A stretch of 64,000 nucleotides of DNA from assembly GCA_026413225.1 (NCBI GenBank), contig CM048591.1, forward strand, positions 73,372,052-73,436,051, read 5' to 3'. The translations under genes were made by a program, and so were the position numbers. Shown in pieces: positions 13,401 through 27,694 of the stretch. This stretch comes from Otis tarda. Taxonomy: Eukaryota > Chordata > Aves > Otidiformes > Otididae. The notes under the pieces were generated by a model. That model had not been told where the DNA came from, made no database searches, and saw only the letters and a program-made list of their open reading frames with translations. The number at the start of each line of letters is the position of its first letter. Position 1 is the stretch's first letter.

Positions 13401-16400
13401 GTAGGGAGACAGGGAGAAGAGGCAGAGGCTGAAGAAACAACCAATCTTTCTCCCTGGTTTCTCAAAGGTCCAGCACATAAATGGTGAATTTTAGCAGCAG
13501 AAATTTGTAATAAAACTGCTGAGAGGGGTGGGGAGAAGAGGGAGGAAAGATGATGTAACTAAAGAATAGCAGTGCAGCACCAATATTTTAGACAGAAAAT
13601 ACTGCTACAAAGCAATTGCACACCACTTGTTTGACCAGAAAATAAATGTCTGTGGAAGCAGTTATAAAAGATAAAAGGGAAGATGGAACAAATTGCAGCA
13701 TATATAAAAGTCTGATGTTTCCAAGCTAAGCCAGCCTTTTTTCACTGATAAAGGAATTTATTTTCTAAATACAGGGAACATAGCAGGTTTCACCTATCTA
13801 GGCTGCAGTGAAGGACTTGACGTACAGTGAAGCAAACTGAGAGGCAGCCCTTTGCCACAAAAGCAAATGTCTATCAACGTGCAGAATGCATGCCTTGGCC
13901 AGGTAGAGATAGGAGGGCTTTGCCAGCATCCCAGAAGAGTTGACGGTTTTTTGTTTTGCTTAATTCTTTGCACCACTATCATAGTGAAAAAAAAGTGCTT
14001 CATTCTGTATACATGAAGAAAAAGCAAGAGGGGAAAAGGCTCAAGTCTGGCAACCAAATCCAAAAGATCCCATGGAGATAAAATGACAAGGGTGCTTATC
14101 TTTCACATCACCAAAAGACAGGCTGTAGTTTCCTCTTTTGCTTCTCTTTCCTCATGAAACCTAAGTGAATGTTCAATGAAGTATCTGTAATTTTCTGCTT
14201 ATTTTGTGGAAAGCACATTTAGGCTACTATTCTTAAAACCTCATCTCTTCCCAGCAACTCTAGTTACAGAGACAGGGAGGGAGAAAAAGCCTCTTAGCCT
14301 TTCTAAAATTTGGGAATAGCACTTCTCAAAAGATCTCCATGATGTGCCTTGCAGAATGAGGAAGTAGTTTTCATTTCTCCTGGCGCATGGGCACCCAGAT
14401 ACAGTCAAGGATTTTTCTCATCCTTTTGAGAAAAACCAACTGTAATGACTTATTAGGCAATATTCCAAGGAGTTCAATTACTACTTTTTGCAGGTACTTA
14501 CTTAAGACTCTTACTCACACATCTGGGCCAAAAGAGAGCATCAGATGTGAATATTCCAATGAATTTATACCAAGACTAAACTGGCAGCAAACTTCTTTGC
14601 AACAAGTGAGACTGTTTGCTAGGGCATCTTGCAAGACAACCGACTTAATCAGGTCTGTAACTTACAGCCCTCAAATTTAGCAAGAGAAGACACATTCAAG
14701 GAAATCAAAGTATGAGCAACTGGGTACCCTCTCCAGTTGCAAGCATCCAGGTAGCCTGTTTTTGGAGCAAGCAGCCGTATGGAGCCAACTTCCCTGATCA
14801 TCCAGCATGGGCTACAGCTGCTCAGTGTATGTCATGCTTTCAAAATGCAGGTGGAATGTCAATGAAAAACATGTAATTATTTTCAGTTCCTTTCATAAAT
14901 TATTTCAGCCACTTTTCAACAAACTCTACTTCTCTCATTTTACTGCAGAGGCAGGGAGGTCTCAGAAGAAAACAAGCAAACAATCAGTGTAGTCCAGGAT
15001 GAGATGAACACTTTAAGCCATTTCTAATAATGTTAACTTCATTTTTCTCAGGAAAACAAATATATCTGCAGAGCCAAGATTGATTTCTCTAGGAGAGTTC
15101 ATATCCTACTACTCTCTGAGAGTCACTGTATCATGGCTGTTCCCTCCCCTTCCACCAGAAGAGAAACAATAGCCTGAACGTTTAAGAATAAAGCTGACTA
15201 TAAGAAAACATACAAAGCAAGTGCTTAGCCTCCATGGTCTAAGCTCTTTTAGTGCTGACCCCGCAGGCGAGAGTATTTGATTAGGACTTTGCAGCATGAT
15301 GAATGTGCTGGAACAGTCAAACAGCTCTGAGTGGCCCAGTAGACTCAGTACCCTACTTCTCTCTTAATGGCAGTTTACTATCCATCAATATATCCTAGAG
15401 GTTATGTGAAGTTCAAGGGTATTTTGCTTTTAACTGCACTCTCATGTCCTTTGTTTTCATCAGTGACACACAGGCCAGGCCTGAGTAATGAACCACAGGT
15501 GGTTTGTCTCCACCCCAGTTTGGCAGAAGGTCAAAAACCACCTCACTTCCTAACTTCCATGTATAAAGCAGGAAGCACAGAGAGAGGAGAGGGAGAAAGA
15601 AAATGATGGCTTTTTCTCCTTTGCAGCACGTATTGGCTGTGTATCCTTGACACAGAATAAGACTTTAAACTCCATGCTCAGAGCAAGTATCCCTGCCTCC
15701 AGCCAGGGCTGTGCTCCACGGAAGCAATACAACCCTTGCCACAGTCACAGCAGATGTTTTTCTTCCAGATAAAACTCAAAAATTCAGCAGTGACAGGGAA
15801 GTGACCAGACACTTTAATATTTTTTCCCCATCACTTCTTTTAACTCAGACTGTGAATTCAGACCCAGCTCTCTGTAAGATGCAGTTTGTGAGGATGCTTT
15901 ACCTCTCAGAGTATACAGGGAGGGAGGTGCCATGATGCTTTGTGGGCAAAGTCGCTCTTGGTCAGTGGGGAGCCATATTTACCACTGGCCCATGCTAGCA
16001 GCGAGCCAAGCCATCCCATCCCATGCACGAACTTGGGATTTCTCATGAACGAGTAAGCAGGAGGGAAACTAGAACCCCTTGCATGCACAGTTCAGAGCTG
16101 CTCTCTTCTTGCTCTGCTGCTACAAGGAAGTAGTAGGTGAGTAATCAGTCCTCCTTATCCCTAAACACTGAGGTGCAGTTTGGGCAACCTTAAATGGCTG
16201 TGCATTGGGAAGCCGTCAGAGGACAACCAGATTCTCTGTCAGTGTCACAGCAGAAACACAAGCTGCAATGATGTTCCGCTTCCTTCCATAGGATGATCCT
16301 CGCGGTAAGGTCTCATAGGCATTTTTTCCACAAATCAACAGTGTGAAAATGGCATAGCAGTTTGCAAGCACCATATAAATCAATCTCCAAATGGTTTAGT

Positions 16401-16924
16401 GACAGAAATTCTTATTTCATCTCTCAGCGATTAACTCAATGAAAGCTCCAACAAAAAACAAATACAATAAAAATAAGAACATTATTTTTGGTGGGCTCTG
16501 CGCTTTTTTACATTGTGCTCAGCTGAACATTACATGGCAGAGCTATGGATGTTAAAATTAGAACTGAAAAGAAAAATGCCAAAGAGATGGGCTGGTGAAG
16601 ACCAATTTGTAAGTAAAATGGGTAGCTTACACAGAATAGCAATGATGGAATTATTCATATAGGGATTTGATTGGCATAACCTTTCTTCAAGGGTCCAGGA
16701 GAAGCATTAAGCTCAGCAGAATAGGATATAAACCAGCTCCAGACAGCGTGATATGGCACATTTTGAACATTACCTTGCAAATCCCGAGGGGGACTATCCC
16801 TCTAAGGTGGAAGACGCCTGCAAAGATTTCACAGCTTAATTAATTTTGTGGTGTAGATTATTAGGGTGTTTCATTTTGGTTTGGTGCAAACAGGGACTAA
16901 ACTTGCAGTGCTCATGATGCTTAC
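7454..16924 (-). other. PLPPR1 intron between coding exons 3 and 4 (9471 bp)
   Basis: The intron starts GTAAGC and ends CACAG. I see no CR1 element in it, unlike the flanking introns. An AT-rich stretch near 12780-12990 has many TAAT-type motifs and may be a non-coding regulatory element, but this is only an impression. There is an (AAAC)n tract near 11471-11486. No other feature is supported. Confidence 0.8.
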
Positions 16925-17057
16925 CTATAAAACGTATTATTCTTCGAAGCAGTGGGTTCAGGTAACAGCACTCTCCAGTCAAAATAGTTTTCTCTTGAAT
17001 AATTAGGGCTTCTCGGGTTGACTTTATGAAATACATGGATATCTCACCAATAAAAAT
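16925..17057 (-). CDS. PLPPR1: PLPPR1 coding exon 3 (rest of TM2, cytoplasmic loop)
   Basis: This 133-bp exon encodes IFIGEISMYFIKSTREALII, then QEKTILTGECCYLNPLLRRI and IRFI plus the first base of a glycine codon. It completes the second membrane helix and gives the basic cytoplasmic loop (LNPLLRRIIRF) leading into TM3. The acceptor is CTGGCAG before ATTTTTATT. The donor is ATAG followed by GTAAGC. The exon starts in phase 0 and ends in phase 1, and the leftover G joins GA at the start of exon 4 to make Gly. The isoleucine pair in EALIIQEK and the Ile in RFIG appear to differ from the mammalian protein as I remember it; both changes are conservative. Confidence 0.95.
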
Positions 17058-20000
17058 CTGCCAGGAAAGGGAAAGAAAAGGAACATTAAAAATGACACGA
17101 GCAAATATTAAAACACAGGTGTCTGGTTCCAGCCCAGAAAATCTACTACACAGCAGTGTGTCTTCAAGACACTGTGCTTCCACAGCAAGGTTACACTTAT
17201 TCACTTGAGATGAACTGACACAGATCCAGCTCTCAGCCAAGAAAAGGATCTGTCATTATTGTACTCTGTGGCAAGACACAGCAAATATTATACTAACTCC
17301 TGGGATATGAGGGGGCAAACAGAGCTTTATGAATACTCTGGATCACAGAGGCTCCCATTTTTACTGAGATTGGCACAGAATTTGTCATGTCCTGCTATTA
17401 GCATTTAAAATTTACTAATAGTATAGACTTCACACACAGAAGACTTCTAGACACCCAGGGAAGTGGAAAGTAATGCTGCAGACTTCCACCCCAACATCTT
17501 ACCAGCAAGCCTCAGCAACACTGGATGCTTCCTGCAGCCTCCACGTCTTCTCAAACTTATATTTATCTAAGTCTGCTAGACAGGTTACTGAGCTCCTGCC
17601 AACTTTGAAAATAAATTTAGATGAAAGACAACCCTGCAATGGAAATTGATCTGAAGTTAAAACTTTTAGGGATATCGGTGAAAATTCTGGACAAATATAT
17701 CATATTTGTACTAATGAAGTAAAAAGCGCCAGGGTATGGGTGCAGTATGGCCAGTCATCCACGCTGCTACACTGCTTGCATGGTCCCTGCCATAGCCTGG
17801 TCTGGTGACAACAGTTTCTCAGAAAATGTCTCGGACAAGTCCCACGAGGAAAGGTGCATGCAGCCACTGCTGTTTACGCAGAAGGAACTTAGCCATTTGG
17901 CCACAGATTGCACACACCAGCTAGTCTGAGGGCCAGAGGATGACTTCTGACCTGGTTTACTTAATTAGTGTTCTGTTCTTTTTATTAAAACGTCAAAATT
18001 TAAGTCTCTAGGGATCCACTGATCTTGATGCTAGCTGTGCTTAGGTACTGTGTATTTTTTTAAATTAGAACATTCATGCTTTCTATAAAAATAATAACTG
18101 CTTCTGATAGGAGTAGGATCATATTTCCTAGGCACTCAGAATTAATTTAAGTCTGTTGCACAGAGGTTTATCTGCCTAAAGCAGAACGGAATTTGAGCAC
18201 AGGCTTTAGAAACAGCGATGGGCATCTCTGAAAATCCCACCCATCGTGTTTTGTCAACAGGCTTCACAAGGGGAAACTGGGAGCTTTTTAGAAAGTCAGA
18301 GTTTGTAACGAAAGTCTTTAGAGAAAGCAAAAGCCAGCCTGAAATGGAAGAAATGAGTTTTTAAAACAGGAGCACTCAAAATAATTAATTTAATACATTA
18401 TTGTATGACATACAAGAGGAATCCATAGTGCTAGGGAACAGTCAGAGAAATGCGTAACAAAAGTGCGTGCACACATACACATGCACACAGACACTCAGAG
18501 TTAGTATGAGTATCAAGGAACTGGTTTAGTTCCCTTTGACTGCTAGAATGGTACGTTGTTTCAAGGGCAACAATTTATCCTTGTTAAGTCGGATGTGCGT
18601 CCGTATTGATTATTGACATTCAAGCCAAGTATGCTCAACCTCTTTATAGTTCTAACTGCCGATGGTGAGAGATGTGGAGTTGTAAAATGTATGTCGATAA
18701 TGGCATCTGCGGGTGGGAGCCAACGCATGGGAGCTGCACGGAAATATTGCCTTCATCCTGTTTCGCTCCATCTGCTCTTAACAGAATTGGCAAGCAGTTC
18801 AATAAGCTCAGCTCACTGACTATGGGGCTGGGAATTAAGAAAAAGACCATCTGCACTAAAGCAGTTTAAAAGTGACACTCTGTTTCAAACCGGTTATTAT
18901 TTGAATTATGATAATATTCAGAAGTCTGAATTAATGCTTTGGCTCTCTGTCTGCCCGGGGCTGTACGTAGACATTGAGAGACCATCCACACTCTAAGGAA
19001 ATTCTACTCTTTGAAGACAGGGGTTAGTGGACTTTTCAAGTAAGGGAGACTTAGATATAAAATATTAATAGTCCTCCTTTAACAATACATCCATTTTTAA
19101 AGTTCATTTGCACCAGAAGTTAACTGAATATTTCCCCCCTTCAATTCCCATCTTTATTTCTATAAATTTAGCTGTCTGGCATACTCCTAGCAATTCCCAT
19201 GTGGACAGATTACTTTCACTTAGATTGAGGAGTAAATTTTGCCAGGCTACAAATCTGTTCAGTTCCATTCCACTGACTTAAGCAGAGTTATCCCAGATTT
19301 CCTATAGCATAACAGATCAAAATGTGATTTTTTAAGCGAACAGTGCCTTTGGTTTAACGCAGAGTTTAGGTGTATAGTAATAATGATGTATTTGTGACTT
19401 GATATAAGATGATTCAACCTAACTGGACTATTTTGTAGTGCCATCTCTGTCACTGAATTTAGTTGCCTGAATTTGAGGGTTTTGTTTTGTTGTATGTTGA
19501 ATGTGGGCTGTAGAATGCGAGCCTTGCTGTTCTCTAGAAATTCAATGGGGGCCTGAGCATCTAGTTCTGATAGCTAATTTAGCTGTGCAAAACTGAATGC
19601 GGTCTGAATAGCTCCTCAAATAATTGATTTTTTTTCTTTTTCTGCAGGAATTTTTGAAGTCAAGTAACTCCACTGATTCTCATAATTTAAAACCCGATGA
19701 TTCTGCATGAGCAGAGTCCACATCCAGCCAAGTTGTCCCGCTGGCCTCCAAAAATCAATCACTGACAATGTTAAGTACCTTAGCTCCTGCCAGAACAGAA
19801 TCAGCACTCCAGGAACTGGTACAATTCAGTTCTAAATCTGAAATCTAAATATAGATACACAGATATGGGTAGAAAAAGAAAACAGCAAGCAAGCTACTTA
19901 TTTTATTTCCACTTGGGAAAACAATGCAAGGTTAATGAACTGCTGTATCATACTGCCTTAATTAGCAGAAACAGCAAGAAAATTGCACTGGTGGCTGGGG

Positions 20001-20111
20001 ATTGAAAGCACAGGTGATCTGCGATCTGTTAGGCAATAGGGAAGAAAAGGTGGTGCCACTGGATGTGATTTTGTTTTGATTTCCTGAATGCAATAGCAGC
20101 TCAACTGAGGT

Positions 20112-21290
20112 TATAGAATCATAGAATCAAAGAATGGTTTGGGTTGGTAGGGACCTTTAAAGGCCATTGAGTCCAACCACCCTGCAAGAAGCAGGGACAT
20201 CTCCAACCAGATCAGGTTGCTCAGAGCCCCATCCAGCCTGGCCTTGGATGTTTCCAGGGAGGGGGCATCCACCACCTCTCTGGGAAACCTGTTCCTGTGT
20301 TCCACACCCTCATTGTAAAAAATTTCTTCCCTATGTCCCACCTGAATCTACCTCACTCTATTTAAAAACCATTACCCCTTGTCTTATCACAACAGGACCT
20401 GCTAAAGAGTTTGTCCCCATCTTTCTTATAAGGCCTCTTTAAGTATTGAAAGGCTGCAATAACGTCTCCCTGGAGCCTCCTTTTCTCCAAGCTGAACAGC
20501 CCCAACACTCTCAGCCTGTTCTCATAGAAGAGGTGCTCCAGCTCTCTCATCATCTTTGTGGCCTCCTCTGGACTCACTCCAACAGGTCCACGTCCTTGTT
20601 ACGCTGGGAGCTCCAGAGCTGGATGCAGTACTCTAGGTGGGTTCTCACGAGAGCAGAGTAGAGGGGCAGAATCACCTCCCTCGACCTGCTGGCCACACTT
20701 CTTTTCATGCAGCCCAGGATGCAGTTGGCTTTCTGGGCTGCAAGTGTGCATTGTCGGCTCATGTTGAGTTTCCCCTCCACCAGTACCCCAAAGTCCTTCT
20801 TGGTAGGGCTGCTCTCAATCCACCCGGCCTGTATTTGTGCTTGGGATTGCCATGACCCAGGTGCAGGATCTTGCACTTGGCCTGGTTGAACTTCATGAGG
20901 TTGGCACGGGTCCACCTCTCCAGCCTGTCAAGGTCCCTCTGGATGGCATACCTTCCCTCTAGTGTGTCAAACACACCACACAGCTTGGTGTCGTTGGCAA
21001 ACGTGCTGAACGTCCCACTGTCCAGGTCACCGACAAAGATGCTGAACAGGGCTGGTCCCAATTACCCACCCCTGAGGAACGCCACTCATCACTGGTCTCC
21101 ACTTAGGCATTGAGCCATTGACCGCGACTCTTCGAGCGCAGCCATTTGGCCAATTCCTTATCCACCAAGTGGTCCATCCATCAAATCCATGTCTCTCCAG
21201 TTTAGAGAGAAGGACGTTGTGCAGGACAGCATCAAATGCTTTGCACAAGTCCAGGTAGATGATATCAGTTGCTTGTCCCTTATCCACCAA
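20112..21290 (-). mobile_element. CR1 LINE, 5'-truncated, including RT palm motifs
   Basis: This is a minus-strand CR1 copy. Reading from 21290 leftward it shows the RT core ([26 protein letters not shown]), then the active-site region as STFANDTKL, where CR1 elements normally have FADDTKL, then the C-terminal region and 3' UTR ending at ATTCTATGATTCTATAA. Several frameshifts divide the ORF into at least four frames, so it is dead. It is in the same orientation as PLPPR1 and so is part of its pre-mRNA in sense. Confidence 0.94.
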
Positions 21291-23449
21291 TAGTTAAGTT
21301 GCTTGGATACTCTTGCTCACATTCCTTCTCATATTACTTTTAGGTAAATGATGCCCCAAAGCCCCAGTATGAATTAGAAATACCTATCCAGCAGTCATTT
21401 TGCCTCAGCTGATTTCACCTGTCCATTTACAAAATTTCTTTAATTTGCTCTGCCTTCCCAGTACTGGCAGTGTCACCAGATATTTGCTCCTCAACATTCA
21501 GCTCTCAAAAATCTCTGCTACACATTCTTTCCTTATTTCCTGGCTCCTCCTGAGTAGAGACAGATAAAATGATCTGTCTCATTTTCCTCTTCAACAGTCT
21601 GTTATCCTTGATAGATTTCGAAATGATAGTCCTCCAACTTGTGAACTGACCATTTCAGACAGCGAAATACCACATCTTCCCCTTTCAAGTTCTCAGCATA
21701 ACATGAGCACCCAATACTCCCTGGACTCCTGTACAGATTACCAACAGTTTGTTAATTTAATTATCAATTTAATCATTAAAACAATGTAACTATTGCTTTT
21801 AAAGGGACAGGGAATCTTTATCTTTTCTTTTAATTTGTTTTTCCTGTTACAAACACTTTCTGATAAGCTCACAGTCTCCTTGCCAAATGTTTCTTTGCAC
21901 AACTGTGTCCTAGGCTGCAGAAGAGTGGCATCCTGAAGCAGCCCTCCTGCAGGAAATGGGCAGTGGAGTGAGGATGGGGAGCAGCCTTGAAGAGTTATAT
22001 TCAATTTAGAAAAGTAATTATTGATGGTGCTGACAGCCAAGGATGGGTCCAACTTTAAGACTTTTGTTCCTTTTACTGATTTCTCTCATTCAGGACATTA
22101 GCCTTGTATGTCAATTCAAATTCTCTAGCAAAGCTGAGGACTTCACCTGTGCTTCACTCCCCTGCCACACTTTGGCTTACCTCTTCTTCAGCAGCCAAAA
22201 TCTTCCTTATTAGTCATGCTTCTCCGAACTCCTGTGCATGTAGACTGCCACAGTCCAGTTCCTCCTGTGCACAAACCAGCTCACCAGCAGTCACACTGCC
22301 CCGCTCCCACCTCCATTTTCCTGCATCTCCCTTTGAAAACTCACTACAGATTCACTGCAACTTAATCGAATGGTTCGCCCCTCTTCTCCCACGGGATCTG
22401 GTCTGACTGCCTCCATGCAGTCCCACATTGCTGCTGGCAGAGGCTGCATCTCAACAGCTCTCCTGCCTCTCACTCACTCACTCAGAGGGTGACACATGGG
22501 AAAACACTATTTTTCTATTTTTTTCACACTTTCAGTGAACACTAGGGTTGTGTGAAAGTTGCCACAGACAGTTTTCATTTCAGCTGCAATTCCACATGCT
22601 GCTTTCCATCAAAAAGTACAACTGACGGCACTTCTGATCACAGCACGATGATGGAGATCCCATATTAGGAAGAATTATGTGAAGTGCAGAGAAGATCTGT
22701 ATGTCTTTTCTATGCACTAAGTTTACATTATTCTGATTTCTGGGAATCTTTAAATCTTTCAACTTGTTTACTCAAACAATATCCTTGTGACGCAGTCAAT
22801 CCTTCTTAACATCACCTTCTACATAGAAATGGCATGCTATTACACACAAAAATCTCTGGCAGCAAACAAAACTGAACTTGGATCTTGGAATATCGTCATT
22901 CTCAGTTCTGGGCAGGTTTCAGCAAGCTGTATGACATTTCCTGAATCTTCTATAGGGATGTATGTGGCTGCATTTTCAATGTCACAAACAAAAAGAACTA
23001 AATTAGTCAAGTCTGTAGCATGCAAATAGCAGCCAAGGCGGGGAGCAGATACAAGGAACGCATTGGCTGTGAGACAAGCTATGTGCAGAGCACTCAAAAC
23101 CAGAGAATATAAGCAGATGAGGGTTACGGGGCTCTCGACCCCAATCAGCCCGTTTCAGAATGACTCCACACAACTCTCTCTGGGAGAAGCAGGCCTCTTC
23201 ACCGAAAGGGGACCTTAGCAAAGTGCTCCAGCAGGTGTTTCATCAGCACTGGCTTGCACTGGGCCAAAAACAATTCTGCCCTTTCGCATCAGGGTGTATC
23301 TGAGGACTGCATCAGCACAGCTGCCTGTTGGTGGAGAGATACTCTTCTGGCTCTACGCAGGAGCTCATGGCTCCATTATCTGTCATTATTTAAATAGCAG
23401 CAAATTTTCACTAGCCCTACAGAACACAGAGGCGCAGTCACACAGTGAT

Positions 23450-23730
23450 TTAGCTGGGAAGGAGCCCCAGAGGCCTCCACTCCAACTCATACTTAAAGCA
23501 GGGCCAGCACTGACTGCAGCCTTGAGCAGCCACGTTACAAATGTCTTCAAGAATGGAGATGCCACAGCCTCAAGGGGGGCCCTGTTTCAGTGTTTGACTA
23601 CTGAAATTGTAAAAAGACTTTTCCTAATATTTAATTAGTTTCTTTTCTTGCAGCTTGTGTCCATTGCAGGGTTGCCTCTTGTGCTTTGAGCAGTCTGTCT
23701 CCATCTTCTTCACAGTCCCCACCAAGAACA
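23450..23730 (-). mobile_element. Old CR1 3' fragment
   Basis: Diverged CR1 3' sequence on the minus strand. Recognisable phrases on the plus strand are CAGAGGCCTCCACTCCAACT, AAGCAGGGCCAGCACTGAC, GGAGATGCCACAGCCTC and GTAAAAAGACTTTTCCTAAT, which are diagnostic of the CR1 3' UTR and end of ORF2. The terminal octamer repeat is not preserved. Divergence is clearly greater than in the neighbouring copies. Confidence 0.8.
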
Positions 23731-24257
23731 TGGCTCATATTGACTTTCACTTAGTGTTGTTAGTTCCTGAATTACTTAGACCTCCCTCACAGTTAGTCTT
23801 AGGCCCTGAGGGTTATTGATCTGCCATCCTACCTGCTACGTACACTGCCAAATATTGACACTGCACTGCTGAGACTCCATAGCCAAACCCAGGTGGCAAA
23901 CACTAAGCAACATTCATATTGAGAAAAGACACGCCAGGAGGCAATCACTGAGGTCTGCCTCAGCACCCTCTCCAGGACACAGTATTTCTGCTATGACCCT
24001 GGCCCAAGCCTGCCTGGGAGGGCAGAGGTTTCGCCTGACAACATCAGTACCACTGCTGGACATGAGAACTAGGGTTCAGCTGAGGGTTTTCTCAGACACT
24101 ACCTCATCTTTGCCATCACCATCTAGATGGGTCTTCTCTAGCCTACAGGAATCAATGCTGTATTTTGCATAACGATAAAAGGAAATTAAGCAATTTCTTC
24201 AGCTGAACATTGCAGAGCCAGCTCACCCATAATCTCCTGAGGACAAAACCTTAATAT

Positions 24258-25088
24258 GGAATCATAGTATAGTTTGAATTGGAAGGGACTTTTAAAGATC
24301 ATCTAGTCCAACTCCACTGCAAAAAGCAGGGACATTTCCAACCAGATCAGGTTGCTCAAAGCCCCGTCCAACATGGCCTTGAATGTTTCCAGGGATGGGG
24401 CATCCACCACCTCTCTGGGCAACCTCTTCTGCTGTTCCACCACCCTCAGTGGTGGATTTTTCCTTATATCAACTCTCAATCAGCTTCCTTCTAATTTAAA
24501 ACCATTACCCCGTGTCCAGGCCCTGCTAAAAAGTTTCTTCCCATCTTTCTTATAACCCCTCTTTAAGTACTGAAAGACTGCAATAAGATCTCCCCAGAGT
24601 CTCCTTTCACCTAGGCTCAACAGCCCCAACTCTCTCAGCCTATCCTCACAGTAGAGGTGCTCCAGCCCTCTGATCATCTTCGTGGCCTCCTCTGGACTAG
24701 CTCCAACAGGTCCATGTCCTTCTTATATTGGGGGCTCCAGAGTCAGATGCAGTAACACAGGTGGGGTGTCACCAGAGCAGAACAGAGGGACAGAATCACC
24801 TCCCTCGACCTGCTGGCTCATGTTGAGCTTCTCGTCCACCAACACCCCCAAGTCCTTCTCAGCAGGGCTGCTCTCAATCCATTCTCCACCCAGCCTGTAT
24901 TCATGCTTGGGATTGCCCTGACCCATGTGCAGGACCTTGCACTTGGCCTTGTTGAACTTCATTATGTTCACACGGGGCCCATCTCTCCAGCCTGCCAAGG
25001 TCCCTCTGGACAGCATCCCTTCCCGCCAGTGTGTCAGCCTTGGTGTTGATGGCGAACTTGCTGAGGATGCACTCTGTCCCACTGTCCA
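24258..25088 (-). mobile_element. CR1 LINE, 5'-truncated (RT C-terminus plus 3' UTR)
   Basis: This is a minus-strand CR1. The frames read [40 protein letters not shown], then [20 protein letters not shown], and end in the 3' UTR at GGAATCATAGTATAG. There is an internal deletion after LNMSQ, with the LGCIKRS segment shortened, plus frameshifts. It is sense relative to PLPPR1. Confidence 0.93.
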
Positions 25089-27653
25089 TACATAATATGT
25101 ATTCAATTAGTTTTTATCTCATTGGGGTTTTTTTTCTTTTTTATTGTTCAGTGAAAATAACAGCAAAGAACAGATAAACATCTTTTTCCCAAAAAAGAAA
25201 ATTGGTTTCTTTTATTCCAAGTCAAAAGGGTCAAAACCCACAATTTGGATTCTAGCCTGCCAAAACCCAACAATTGTCTTATTATTGTGCTCAAAAAAAA
25301 TCAATTTATTATGGTAAAACCATCTAAAAGAATTACACTGAAATTCTAATCAAGAAAAGAAATTTCCCACAGCTCTGCATTGTTCCTTAGAAACTGGCAT
25401 GTGACCAGGACCATTATGAACTTCTGGAGATACTGGCAGTAGAAGCACCTGCAAGTGTTACACCAAGCAAGCAAAGTGTATTTATTATTTTCCAGAATGG
25501 TATACAAATACCAGAGTATAAACATTTACGCAGGGTAATGAGCATACCTTTGCCTCACTCCTAGGTATCCTAGCTTGCCATTTACCGCTTCACAAGCTGG
25601 GTCTTTGGCAAGCCTCAAAAAGAGGGAGACAAGCCACCATTTGCAGAGGACGCCTGACAAGCAGTGGGACTCTTCCAGCCTTGCCTTGTGAGCAACCCCA
25701 GCTCCATTTCCCGACAATAAAAGGAAGGTGTAGCCAAATGCCCTTTTGTGGAGATCCCCCTCTCTGGGACCGAGCTGAAATGGAGGCCAGCCCTGAAATC
25801 CAGGACCACATGAGCTCCATGTGTGGTACATCTCCTTGGAAAAGGGACGTATCCTTCCTTCACAAGAAGTAAGGGGCACTCCAGGCATTGACACTGATCT
25901 GTCCTCCCCGTTGTTGTCCAGCTTGCCGTGCCGGCACAGGGGTGAAACATGGCGGGTAGGAGACTGTAGCACGAGAGTCTGTGCTTTCTGGCAGCACCAT
26001 CACTAGCAGAGCCTAGGGATTTCTGCCTGAAAAAGCTGGGAAGAAGCTGCTGTGACTGAGCTCTGAGCTGCATTGGCCGCTCTTGATTTCCCCAGCATCT
26101 GCTGCTGAGCAGACTCAGGGGAATCAGTCCATACAGGCAAAAATTCCCTGTCTTCCCTTCTAGGAATAAATCACTGTACCAACATGGCTGTGCTAAGCCA
26201 AAGGCAAGGAAGCAGAGACAATAGGAAAACCATCTAAAAGAACAGGAGGTACGTGTAAATTGTTTGAAGTTTGAATCATTTCCTCCCGCTTCAGGTAAAT
26301 AGGATCAACACTGTAATCCACCTTCTAATTAATAATCAGACCAGTTCAGTTTGACTGGTTCCAGGATTATCTACAAACAAATACTCCTTTGCACAAATTA
26401 ATAGCACTGGCTAGTTAACAATTACATGTAGGCTGCCACTTCTTCCCTGGAAATGGAAGGCAAGAAAATGAAGATTGCATTACAACAGTAGTGGCACTTT
26501 CTATTCTACTTTAAAGAAACAAAGGACAGTGCCCTTGAAGCTTGCTGCTGCTGTTCAGTATTCATTTCAGTGAGCTGGCTCTGCTCCTAAGCCCCTCTGC
26601 TTCTCTCAGGTGGGCAGACAAATCACAATGGATGGAGCGGCACAGGCAGCAGCTCTGAGCTGCATAAGGGCTGTTTAGTACCAGCTGGGGAATTGGCTGC
26701 TTTGCAGTAACCTTGTAATGGGGAAAGCTAGTCTTGAGAGACACTAATGAATGTGGTGGAGTCATCTCAGAATATTTTTAAAGAAATGGTTTGAAAATTT
26801 TATGTCTGCGGAAAGCAACTTGTTCCACTTTAAACACTGTTTTCATAAAGTTGTCATACTGGCAAAAATTAAAAGAATTATTACTTCTTACCCTCTCACC
26901 TCCCCTCCTCCCACCCCAATATTTTGGAATTGACAATGCAGTGAAATACTATGCTTTCTCCCAAGCTCTGCATAACATGCTGTGGGACAGATCACTTTTA
27001 AACTCACCAGATCATGGAACTCAAGCTCCAGTGCTTAAACTTTCAAGCTGCTCTTAATTTTTAAATTCCCTGCCACTGGAAAACAAGCTGAGAAAAATAC
27101 CTATGTTATATTTACCTCCAGAAAAAGCCTTGCACTCTAAGGCTTCCAACTCTGAAAAGAAAAAGCAATTATTCTCTGGCTAATTTCACCCTTTCTGAAG
27201 TACCTAAAACCACCAAAATTAGGAACTGTCTGTCTAAAGCTCTGTAATGCAGAGGTCAGCTATCCAAATGTGCAGACATATTGCTGTAGGCCAGCTGAAG
27301 CCCAAGACAAAAGGAGTTTCTGGAAAGTCAGAAGCTTTTGATCCTTTGAAATGCAGTGCAGGCAAAGATCAAAGTTCTGTGCTATTCTTGCAAGGCCACA
27401 GAGACAAATATCCTCCTTCTCACTCCCCTTCCCTGGCACCCAGAGACTGACTGGTAGGTACAGTATCCAAGTGCTTGCCATGACTGTCAAGGATGGTGCA
27501 TTGCTGTCTGCAAAAATAAAAATTATTTAACCATAGCTTCTATTTTACCGTGAGATAGGCTGTAAGTATTCCTATATCCATCTCAGCATGACAACAGGAA
27601 TACTGGAAATTTAGCAACTGTTTAATAACCAGCTGCCAACAATGTCAGTACAA

Positions 27654-27694
27654 CTGAAATCAGCTTGCAAGAAGAGGAAAGTCTCTAAGAAAAA
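27654..27694. repeat. Copy 1 of a 41-bp dispersed duplication
   Basis: The core TGCAAGAAGAGGAAAGTCTC runs on into TAAGAAAAA. It recurs at 29441-29481 with 36 of 41 positions identical. The flanks do not obviously align. Confidence 0.7.

Noticed and set aside
7838-14533. CACATCTGGGCCAAAA occurs at about 7838 and about 14518
   Set aside because: A 16-bp match between two places in 64 kb is near what chance allows, and the flanks do not align.
25526-26073. Overlapping 148- and 152-codon minus-strand open frames
   Set aside because: Several frames on both strands are open at once in a GC-richer patch, there is no recognisable domain, and no splice or start context supports translation.
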